From NCBI GenBank assembly GCA_964535025.1, contig CAZHRW010000228.1, positions 1-25,296 on the forward strand: a DNA stretch of 25,296 nucleotides, read 5' to 3'. Under the pieces are notes generated by a model. That model saw only the letters and a program-made list of their open reading frames with translations. It did no database searches and had not been told where the DNA came from. Numbering within the stretch: the first letter of the stretch is position 1; the number at the start of each line of letters is the position of its first letter. Shown here piece by piece: positions 1 through 6,481 of the stretch. Origin of the DNA: JAAYZK01 sp964535025 (lineage in GTDB: Bacteria > Planctomycetota > Phycisphaerae > SM23-33 > FEN-1343). The position numbers and the translations under genes were made by a program.

Positions 1-1164
1 GCCGGTGTCCTCCAGAAAGGCGATGGCCAGGAACAACAGCATGATGTTCGGCAGGAAGACCAGAACGCCACCGACACCACCGATGATTCCATCTATAAGC
101 AGGCTCTTGAGGAGGCTGTCGGAACCCCCCGGCCAGAAGGACGCGATGGTGCCCCCGAGCCACTCGAAGACCGCCTCCATGCCGCCCATGAGGGGCTCGC
201 CAAGGGCGAAGGTGAGTTGAAAGACCGCGTACATCAGGACGGCGAAGATCGGCAGGCCGAGCCAGCGGCTCAGCATCATCCGGTCAATCCGCTCGCTCCG
301 CGAAACGCGAACCTCGGCGGTCTGCGAGACGGCCTCGGCGCAAGCACCGGCGATGAAGCCGTACCGGCCGTCGGCCATGATCGTGCCGATGTCCGCGCCG
401 CTGACACCTTCAATATGCTGTCGGAGTTGGACGGCCCGCTGGAAGATCGCCTCGCATCCATCGGGGCAAAGGGACTGGACTCGCTTGGCCGTCTCCTCAT
501 CCCCCTCGAGCAGCTTCAGCGCATACCATCGGGCGCGATCGGCGCAGGCATCGTAGCGGGCGACTACGCCGGTGAGTTGCTCGACATGAGGCTCGACCTC
601 GTGGCCATAGTCCACCTGCCGCCCGCGGCGCTTCTGCCCAACGCGGATCTGGCAAACATCCGCTACGGTTGCCAGAAGCTCCTGCATGCCTTGCCCCTTG
701 TGGCCCACTGTAGGCGCAACCGGAACGCCGAATAGCTCGGACAGTTTGGCGTAGTCGATCTGAAGGCCCCGCTCCCGTGCCACGTCGGACATGTTCATCG
801 CGAGGACCAGCGGCACGCCCAGCTCCATGAGCTGGACGGTCAGGTAGAGGTTGCGTTCCAGGTTCGACGCGTCCACGATATGCACCACGGCATCGGGCCT
901 TTCGTCGATGAGCAAGTTGCGTGCGACGATCTCCTCAATGCTGTAGGCCGTCAGGCTATAGGTGCCAGGCAAATCAACCACGGTAAAGGTCGCATCCTGA
1001 AACCTCGCCGTGCCTTCTTTCTTCTCGACGGTTACACCGGGATAGTTGCCCACGTGCTGGCGAGCGCCGGTCAGGGCGTTGAAGATGGTCGTCTTGCCGG
1101 AGTTCGGATTGCCCGTAAGGGCTATCGTGAAAGTCTTTGCCTTTACTGGCGATGCCTGAGTCAT
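1..1164 (-). CDS. feoB: FeoB, ferrous iron transporter GTPase (3' end outside window)
   Basis: FeoB is the inner-membrane Fe(II) permease with an N-terminal G-protein domain. The 388 visible codons open with a P-loop GNPNSGKT (residues 18-25). A switch-I stretch NYPGVTVEKKEG follows at 40-51, then G3 DLPGTYSL at 64-71 and a G4-type NMSD. After a helical linker come hydrophobic segments, including RWLGLPIFAVLMYAVFQ and the gate-type run GGVGGVLVFLPNIMLLF just before the window edge. The start ATG at 1164 is preceded by an AGAGG ribosome site. The gene is last of a three-gene feo operon and begins 24 nt after the feoA stop. Roughly half of a usual FeoB (about 650-750 residues) is present, so the rest of the membrane domain lies to the left. 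Identification is firm. Confidence 0.96.
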   Translation of the reverse strand, partial: MTQASPVKAKTFTIALTGNPNSGKTTIFNALTGARQHVGNYPGVTVEKKEGTARFQDATFTVVDLPGTYSLTAYSIEEIVARNLLIDERPDAVVHIVDASNLERNLYLTVQLMELGVPLVLAMNMSDVARERGLQIDYAKLSELFGVPVAPTVGHKGQGMQELLATVADVCQIRVGQKRRGRQVDYGHEVEPHVEQLTGVVARYDACADRARWYALKLLEGDEETAKRVQSLCPDGCEAIFQRAVQLRQHIEGVSGADIGTIMADGRYGFIAGACAEAVSQTAEVRVSRSERIDRMMLSRWLGLPIFAVLMYAVFQLTFALGEPLMGGMEAVFEWLGGTIASFWPGGSDSLLKSLLIDGIIGGVGGVLVFLPNIMLLFLAIAFLEDTG

Positions 1165-1188
1165 GGCCTCTTTTTCTCCATATCATTG

Positions 1189-1470
1189 TTATCGCACGGA
1201 GCGGACAAATATCCGCGTGACCATCCCATGGCCCAGAACCAGCCGCGATCCCTTGACGCGGATAACGAACGGCCCCGGCCGTCCAGGGGTGTCTACCGCA
1301 AATCGCGATCCCGGCCCCAGCCCCATCTCGGCCAATCGGTGCTGAAGACCTCGTCCGCCCCGCACATCTACGAGTTCTACCGTCTCGCCCCGCCGCGCCA
1401 TCGCCAGCGGCATGACCGGCTGCGATCCTCTCGGAGGATCTGATGTGTTTGTCGTGAAACCTGGCGTCAT
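1189..1470 (-). CDS. feoA: FeoA domain protein (stand-alone)
   Basis: This is a 93-residue FeoA/SH3-like protein, a cytosolic partner of FeoB that is thought to bind it and modulate iron transport. Residues ~22-93 carry the FeoA signature: RRGETVELVDVRGG, then QHRLAEMGLGPGSRF, then a closing strand set ending in GHGMVTRIFVRSV. The ~20 residues before it are polar and probably disordered. The start is the ATG of an ATGA overlap with the upstream regulator stop (1467-1470), with AAAGGA just ahead of it, so translation is likely coupled. It sits directly upstream of feoB. The operon already carries one FeoA domain fused to the regulator, so this is a second, diverged copy. Confidence 0.92.
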   Translation of the reverse strand: MTPGFTTNTSDPPRGSQPVMPLAMARRGETVELVDVRGGRGLQHRLAEMGLGPGSRFAVDTPGRPGPFVIRVKGSRLVLGHGMVTRIFVRSVR

Positions 1471-2210
1471 TGGATCCTTTCGACCTGCACGGCCCTGGCC
1501 TCGGTTTTCCGAAGCGACAGGTTGTAGCCACGAATCAGAACTTCGACCGGATCGCCCAAGGGCGCGACGCGCACGACGGTCAGCATCGCCCCCCGCGTGA
1601 GGCCCATTTCCATCAGCCGCTTGTTGGCGACTACGGCACCGCCCATGCGGAGAATCTTCGCCTTCTCGCCCGGTTCCAAGTCCGCCAGAGTGGTATTCGT
1701 TTCCATGGCTTCTCCTTGCCTCGGGTCCTCGGGTGTTTGCTCGGCGGCCACCATGCAGCCTTCGCAACTGCCCGTTCGCCGCTGCTGTTGGCAGTATTCC
1801 CGGAACGCCTGGGGCAGACGCTGGGCCGGAACCGAACTGGCGGCCATAAACTCCCCGAAACAGCTCAGACGGCGCACAAGGCCATCGGTCACGGCATGTT
1901 CAATGCGGCAAGCGTTTGCTTCCGCGATGGCCTCATCAACATCGAGTACATCCTGCAGGAATCGGCTCAAGCCTCTGTGCCTGCGGCGGACACCCTCGGC
2001 AAGCACCCGTCCTTGCGCGGTCAAGGTGATGAGCTGGTACGGCTCATAATTGACTAGGTCCCGCTTGGCGAGACCTCGCACCGCAAAGGTCACCGTGGAC
2101 TTGGCCACGCCCAGCTGCTTGGCAATGTCGCGTACCCGGGCGTTGCCCGTCTGGTGGATCAGCCCCAGGATCGTCTCCAGATAATCCTCTTGTGATGAAG
2201 TCAGTTCCAT
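1467..2210 (-). CDS. DtxR/MntR-family metalloregulator fused to a FeoA domain
   Basis: This is a 247-residue iron- or manganese-responsive repressor. Residues ~1-60 are the winged helix-turn-helix (SSQEDYLETILGL, then VRDIAKQLGVAKSTVTFAVRGL). Residues ~60-140 are the metal-binding/dimerisation region, with the typical RHRGLSRFLQDVL, EANACRIEHAV and Cys/His/Glu-rich elements. A Cys-rich linker (CQQQRRTGSCEGC) leads to a C-terminal FeoA/SH3-like domain from about residue 170. The start is ATG 2210, because AGGAG lies seven bases before it; an upstream in-frame TTG at 2231 has no ribosome site of its own. The gene heads the feo operon and probably represses it when metal is abundant. Whether it senses Fe(II) or Mn(II) cannot be told from sequence alone, but the feoAB context favours iron. 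Confidence 0.9.
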   Translation of the reverse strand: MELTSSQEDYLETILGLIHQTGNARVRDIAKQLGVAKSTVTFAVRGLAKRDLVNYEPYQLITLTAQGRVLAEGVRRRHRGLSRFLQDVLDVDEAIAEANACRIEHAVTDGLVRRLSCFGEFMAASSVPAQRLPQAFREYCQQQRRTGSCEGCMVAAEQTPEDPRQGEAMETNTTLADLEPGEKAKILRMGGAVVANKRLMEMGLTRGAMLTVVRVAPLGDPVEVLIRGYNLSLRKTEARAVQVERIQ

Positions 2211-2245
2211 TATGGGCTCCTGCAACGACAATGTTCGGGGGGTCT

Positions 2246-2274
2246 AACTTAGTTGTGGCCGCCAAACCTGTCAA
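2246..2274 (-). promoter_or_regulatory. feo operon promoter with palindrome over the -10
   Basis: On the minus strand a consensus -35 TTGACA (2269-2274) and a -10 TAAGTT (2246-2251) are separated by 17 bp. This places the transcription start near 2239, about 29 nt before the regulator ATG. The -10 lies inside a small palindrome, CTAA-C-TTAG on the plus strand (2244-2252). That would suit autorepression by the DtxR-type product, but the match to a classical DtxR/IdeR box is weak. Confidence 0.6.
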
Positions 2275-2397
2275 ATGGAATTCTTCTCGTGCCCGTAGTT
2301 TTTTTGATTTCCCTGGGCGGACGACACCCGTACATCTTGCGTAACCGTTTTATCGGCAAGGAGTTAGAGAGTTACAGGATGGAAGGCGATGTGCGCG

Positions 2398-2428
2398 AGA
2401 ATCCGCAGAATCCGGGCAGAATCCGGGG
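2398..2428. repeat. Short tandem repeat, AGAATCCG units
   Basis: Three near-identical units of AGAATCCG, separated by 1-3 bases, lie head to tail in the gene-free region. They encode nothing recognisable. They may be a remnant of a dispersed intergenic repeat or simple slippage. Confidence 0.6.
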
Positions 2429-3424
2429 ACGTCTGGCGCGTCAGGACTGTGCCGCACCCCACACAGTGAGGCCGTGACCCGCGAACGCCCGGCAAGCCTT
2501 CGGGCAAACATGCCGTCCGAAGAACACGACGATGGCCCCGGGTATACACGGCGAACATCCGGCAGCGTCGGCGGCGCAGGGAAGACGCCGTGAGATGTCC
2601 GCGGAGGGGTTGTCCGTCGCCGTCGGTGGCCCCTGCGTCGATCGCCGGGCGGATCGTCCCCACGCTTGACAGCGGGGGCTTGCTCGCGGCGAGGTTCGGA
2701 CGTTCCGGCGGCGTCGTTGCGGCGACGTTGTGTCCGTTTGTCCGGCGTCGCGGGCCGTTTGCGTGCTGCCGCGGTCTTCTGACCGGCACGGCCGCGGCCT
2801 GCCCTGTCGTTGTGGTTTCTCTTGGCTTTGGGCCCTTTGTGTCCTCTGTGGCTCTGTCGTCAACGCCCCGATGCCCCCGCAACCGCGAAAATGATGAGAT
2901 CGTAATGTTGTTAACCGCTGAATGAACATTGTGAAGCCAACGCATCACTTTATTGCAGACTGGCTTCATTTTATGCGCCTTCAGCCTTCTTTTGTTAAGC
3001 CCTCTATTCACTTTCTTCTCCCGCCCCGCGGACGGCCGCGCCGGGGCGGAAAACGGCCCATCTGCTGTCCCCGCTTGTTAGCGCCGTTTCGGCCGGCGCG
3101 GCATTTCGATTCGGATTATTCGGGTTTTATGCCGTTAAACTGGGCAAGCTGCACACTCTGCGGCGTCCGGCCCGCCACAAAATTGACCCGCCGCTTAATA
3201 AAATGAACGAATCGTGTAAGATCATGAAGCGCGCGTTCAATTTTATTTGGCGACAGGATAGCGAAAGGCGCCGGCTTGCCGTCTCTTGCAGCCGCGGCGT
3301 CGTAAGCCCTTGGCAAACCTCAGCCGGACTTCCGGCAAAGCGGCATCCAAGACGGCATCCTCTTCGCCCGAAAAATCGAAACTCGCGCATTTCGCGCGGA
3401 GATTTGCCCGGGCCGTCCCGGCCC

Positions 3425-3453
3425 TTGGCATTGCGGGGGCGAGCGGGTATAGT
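3425..3453 (+). promoter_or_regulatory. Promoter of the GH20 gene
   Basis: A -35 TTGGCA (3425-3430), 17-bp spacer and -10 TATAGT (3448-3453) lie just upstream of the GH20 start. Transcription would start near 3460, leaving a ~30-nt leader with AGAGGAAAGGA as ribosome site. This supports 3491 over the earlier in-frame ATG at 3203, which lies before the promoter. Confidence 0.65.
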
Positions 3454-3490
3454 GCCGCGACACGCGAGGCTGCCAGAGGAAAGGACCGCG

Positions 3491-5098
3491 ATGGCTGCGA
3501 AGGACGACCGCCCGCCGCCGGCTGTTCGGGGGATCATGCTGGATTCGGCGCGGCTGATGGAGAGGCACGAGTTCTACGTCGAGCTGCTGGAGCCGCTGGG
3601 GCGGTGGGGGATCAATACGCTGTGGTGGCACTTCTGCGACGACCAGGGCTTCGGCGTCGAGCTGGACAGCCACCCGGAGATCGTCACGCCGTATGCGTTC
3701 AGCAAGGATGAGGTCCGCCGGTTCATCGAGGCCGCGGCGGCGGTGGGGATCGAGGTGGTGCCGGAGATCGAAACGCTCGGGCACGCGTCGTATATCACGC
3801 GTTTGCCGCAGTACGCGCACCTGGCCGACGGCGACCCGGCGCACTTCAACGCCGCGTGCCCGTCGCAGCCGGAGACGCTGGCGCTGATGCGGGATATCCT
3901 CGTGGAGACGGCCGCGTTGTTCGACTCGCCGCACCTGCACGCGGGGCTCGACGAGGTGAACTTCGCCGGCTGCGACCGCTGCGCCGAGCGCGGGCGGGGC
4001 AAGCCGTCGTGGTGGGTGTACGCCGAGCACGTCAAGGCGATCCACGCCATCATCACCGCCGCCGGCAAGCGGATGATCATGTGGGCGGACCACGTCGAGA
4101 AGGCTCCCGAGATGCTCGCGGTGCTGCCGAAGGACATCGTGATGGCTCACTGGCAGTACTGGGGGGTCGAGCGCGAGCCGATCGACCGCTCGCTGGCGGC
4201 GGGGTTCGAGGTCGTCGGCGCGCCGTCGATGAGCTGGTTCGGCACGATGATCGGCCCCCGCGCGACGGACCTGGACGTGGTGGACGCCATGGCGGCGGCG
4301 GCCGTCGAGTGGGCCGATCGCGGCATGCGGGGCGTGGTGAACACGTGGTGGGTGCCCGGCCGCACCGTCCGCGACGCCTGCCTGCCGGCCGTCAAGTACA
4401 CCGCCGACGTCCTCAACGCCGGCGGGGGCGTCGACCGCGTGGCGTCGGGGCGGAGCTACCTGCGGGACCGGTTCGACCTCGACGCCGTCGCGGCCGCCGA
4501 GGCGATCGTGCGGCTGTCGGAGCACGCGCTGCATATGAATGAGGTGCAGTCGCTGTGTTTGGCCAGCACGGTCGACCGCTTCGACGCGCTCGCCCTGGCT
4601 CGCGGCGACGGGTTCGCCGAGCGGGCGGCGGCGGTCGAGCAGGCCGCCGCGGCGCTCGTCGAGGCCTGCCCGCGGGCCCGCCGCCACCGCGAGGCCTACG
4701 ACGCCCTGATCGTCGCGGCGAGGACGGCGGCGACGTGCCTGAACAACGGCCTGCGGATGCAGGCGGTCTACGACGCGTGCCTCGCGGCCCAGCGGGCGCG
4801 CAATCGCGGCGTGCCCGCCAAGGCGGTCGCCGGCGAGCTGGTCGCGGCGGTCGAGGCCTTCGAGGCGATCGCCGCGGACCTGGAGGAGACGGTTTCGCTC
4901 GTCGCCGACGAGTGGGATCGAACCCGCCATGGCGACGATCCGAAGAAACACCTGGACGACGTCGACCGCCCCTGCGGGCGCGACCAGCTCCTCGGCCGCC
5001 TGGTGCGGGGCCGCGCGTCGGTCCGCCGGACGCTGGAGACGTTCAAGCCGCAGGCCGCCGCCGTGGCCGACGGCGGCGAGATCCCCCATTGGGGCTGA
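3491..5098 (+). CDS. Glycoside hydrolase family 20-type beta-N-acetylhexosaminidase
   Basis: This is a 535-residue GH20-like protein, expected to remove terminal N-acetylhexosamine residues by substrate-assisted catalysis. The TIM-barrel signatures run in order: RGIMLDSARLME (13-24), WWHFCDDQGFGVELDSHPEI, VVPEIETLGHASYI, and the catalytic Asp154-Glu155 pair in HAGLDEVN. Later tryptophan-rich loops (MWADHVEK, HWQYWGV, NTWWVPGRT) would line the sugar pocket. The N-terminal GH20b domain is absent. The last ~180 residues are Ala/Arg-rich and helical, unlike a typical GH20 tail. No signal peptide is visible, so it is predicted cytosolic. The start ATG has AAAGGA upstream and follows a good promoter. 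carA begins 28 nt after its stop. The exact substrate is not predictable. Confidence 0.82.
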   Translation: MAAKDDRPPPAVRGIMLDSARLMERHEFYVELLEPLGRWGINTLWWHFCDDQGFGVELDSHPEIVTPYAFSKDEVRRFIEAAAAVGIEVVPEIETLGHASYITRLPQYAHLADGDPAHFNAACPSQPETLALMRDILVETAALFDSPHLHAGLDEVNFAGCDRCAERGRGKPSWWVYAEHVKAIHAIITAAGKRMIMWADHVEKAPEMLAVLPKDIVMAHWQYWGVEREPIDRSLAAGFEVVGAPSMSWFGTMIGPRATDLDVVDAMAAAAVEWADRGMRGVVNTWWVPGRTVRDACLPAVKYTADVLNAGGGVDRVASGRSYLRDRFDLDAVAAAEAIVRLSEHALHMNEVQSLCLASTVDRFDALALARGDGFAERAAAVEQAAAALVEACPRARRHREAYDALIVAARTAATCLNNGLRMQAVYDACLAAQRARNRGVPAKAVAGELVAAVEAFEAIAADLEETVSLVADEWDRTRHGDDPKKHLDDVDRPCGRDQLLGRLVRGRASVRRTLETFKPQAAAVADGGEIPHWG

Positions 5099-5126
5099 GC
5101 GGCGACGCCCCCGGAGACTGCGACCC

Positions 5127-6326
5127 ATGAGCGACCCGACCCCCCGCGTCTGCAAACTGGCCCTGGCCGACGGCTGGGTATTCACCGGCGAGGCGTTCGG
5201 CGCCTCGGGGACGACCGGCGGCGAGGTGGTGTTCAACACCTCGATGACCGGTTACCAGGAGATCCTGACCGACCCGTCCTACGCCGGGCAGATCGTCACG
5301 ATGACCTGCCCGCAGATCGGCAACTACGGCACGAACGCCGAGGACGTCGAGGCGGTGACCGGGCGGCCGCAGGTGGCGGGGTTCGTGGTCAAGGAGCTGT
5401 CGGCGCGGGTGAGCAACTTCCGCTCGCTCGCCGCGCTGGACGCCTACCTCGCCACCGCGGGGATCCTGGCGGTGACCGGGATCGACACGCGGGCGCTGGT
5501 CCGCCACATCCGCCTCGACGGGGCGATCAACGGCGTGCTGAGCACCGAGTGCCTCGACGACGCGGCCCTGCTCGCCCGGGCGCGGGCGCTGCCGTCGATG
5601 GCGGGGCGGGACCTGGTCCGGACCGTCACGCCGGCGGAGGCGTACGCGTGGGATCGCCCCTTCGACAGTGCCTTTGCCCAGCCGCACGTCGGCGCCGCGC
5701 GGCGGTTCAAGGTGGTGGCGATCGACTGCGGGGCGAAGGCGAACATCCTGCGGCACCTCGTCGAGCGTGGGGCCGACCTGACGGTCGTTCCGGCGAGCAC
5801 GCCGGCCGAGGCGATCCTCGCCCGCGGGCCGGACGGCGTGTTCATCTCCAACGGCCCGGGCGACCCGGCGGCGGTGACGGCGACGATCGAGACGCTCAAG
5901 GGCCTCACCGCCCGGGTGCCGCTGTTCGGGATCTGCCTGGGCCACCAGTTGCTGGCGCTGGCGATGGGGGCCGAGACCTACAAGCTCAAGTTCGGCCATC
6001 GCGGGGCGAACCAGCCGGTGCGCAACGAGGCGACCGGCAAGGTCGAGATCACCAGCCAGAATCACGGCTTCGCCGTCGACGCCGCGAGCCTCGCGGCCGT
6101 CGGGGGGATCCTCACGCACGTGAACCTCAACGACGGGACGGTCGAGGGCTTCACCCACGCCGAGCTGCCGCTGTTTTCCGTCCAGTACCACCCCGAGGCC
6201 TCGCCCGGGCCCCACGACGCGACCTATCTGTTCGACTGCTTCGCCGACATGATGACCACCGGCAAGCCGCCTACCGCGGAACGGATAAATTCGAAATCCA
6301 AAGCACGAAATACGAAACAAACTTAA
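5127..6326 (+). CDS. carA: Carbamoyl-phosphate synthase small (glutaminase) subunit
   Basis: CarA hydrolyses glutamine and channels ammonia to CarB for carbamoyl phosphate, feeding pyrimidine and arginine synthesis. The 399-residue product has the N-terminal CPSase small-chain domain (GWVFTGEAFG, GEVVFNTSMTGYQEILTDPSY, PQIGNYG) and a class I glutamine amidotransferase domain from ~190. Nucleophile Cys270 lies in GICLGHQ, and catalytic His355 and Glu357 in QYHPEASP. The interdomain ISNGPGDP is also present. The last ~13 residues (after TAER) are not CarA-like. They and the stop codon are encoded by an intergenic repeat at 6293-6321. The start ATG has GGAG about 11 nt upstream and follows the GH20 stop by 28 nt. 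No carB is present in the window. Confidence 0.95.
   Translation: MSDPTPRVCKLALADGWVFTGEAFGASGTTGGEVVFNTSMTGYQEILTDPSYAGQIVTMTCPQIGNYGTNAEDVEAVTGRPQVAGFVVKELSARVSNFRSLAALDAYLATAGILAVTGIDTRALVRHIRLDGAINGVLSTECLDDAALLARARALPSMAGRDLVRTVTPAEAYAWDRPFDSAFAQPHVGAARRFKVVAIDCGAKANILRHLVERGADLTVVPASTPAEAILARGPDGVFISNGPGDPAAVTATIETLKGLTARVPLFGICLGHQLLALAMGAETYKLKFGHRGANQPVRNEATGKVEITSQNHGFAVDAASLAAVGGILTHVNLNDGTVEGFTHAELPLFSVQYHPEASPGPHDATYLFDCFADMMTTGKPPTAERINSKSKARNTKQT
6293..6321 (+). repeat. Dispersed 29-nt repeat, copy A, in the 3' end of carA
   Basis: The unit begins GAAATCCAAAGCACG and ends ACGAAACAAA. It pairs with copy B (6411-6439) at 27 of 29 positions as an inverted repeat. It overlaps the last codons of carA, and the TAA stop follows immediately at 6324-6326. 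Related copies lie at 20252-20286 and 22873-22901. Confidence 0.85.
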
Positions 6327-6410
6327 AACGGATAAGACGGCAAAACGGCAGCGCCCTGTCGGTGGGTCCTGCCGTTCACCTTTGTCTTTTATCGTTTTTG
6401 CCGTTTCGGA

Positions 6411-6439
6411 TTTGTTTCGTATTTCGAGCTTCGGATTTC
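6411..6439 (-). repeat. Dispersed 29-nt repeat, copy B, downstream of fapA
   Basis: Read on the minus strand, this copy begins GAAATCCGAAGCTCG and ends ACGAAACAAA. It lies 42 nt past the fapA stop and in the same sense as that gene. It is the complementary partner of copy A. Confidence 0.85.
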
Positions 6440-6481
6440 GGATTTCCCGGCCAGGGCGTCAGCCCTCGGCCGGGCGGGGCG

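Larger units (their letters stand above)
2211..3490. other. Gene-free region between feo operon and GH20 gene
   Basis: No reading frame here resembles a known protein, and those that exist have low-complexity Arg/Thr/Pro-rich translations. The stretch holds the feo promoter (2246-2274) and a short tandem of AGAATCCG units (2398-2428). It also holds a segment around 2833-2856 reading CCTTTGTGTCCTCTGTGGC, a type of intergenic boilerplate I recognise from many environmental genomes. A locally AT-richer patch lies at about 2920-3260, and the GH20 promoter at 3425-3453. I see no tRNA, rRNA or convincing riboswitch fold. Confidence 0.6.
6293..6439. terminator. Large inverted repeat between convergent carA and fapA
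   Basis: Arms at 6293-6321 and 6411-6439 are complementary at 27 of 29 positions around an 89-nt centre. The inner flanks remain partly complementary (GACGGCAAAACGG against the reverse of GTTTTTGCCGTTT). RNA from either strand could form a long stem, so it could act as a bidirectional transcription stop or RNA-stability element. There is no classical short stem plus U-tract, so the function is inferred from position only. The region 6327-6481 holds nothing else. Confidence 0.5.

Noticed and set aside
2211..2231. TTG start for the DtxR-FeoA regulator at 2231
   Set aside because: The AGGAG ribosome site lies between this TTG and the ATG at 2210, so it serves the ATG.
2364..3011. 215-residue minus-strand frame in the gene-free region
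   Set aside because: Low-complexity translation (Thr/Arg/Pro) that includes the intergenic boilerplate, with no ribosome site.
3203..3490. 96-residue N-terminal extension of the GH20 protein
   Set aside because: The extension has no hexosaminidase similarity and precedes the well-placed promoter at 3425-3453.
3320..5239. 639-residue open frame antisense to the GH20 gene
   Set aside because: Arg/Gly/Pro-rich translation with no domain. It is the high-GC shadow of a gene with intact catalytic residues on the other strand.
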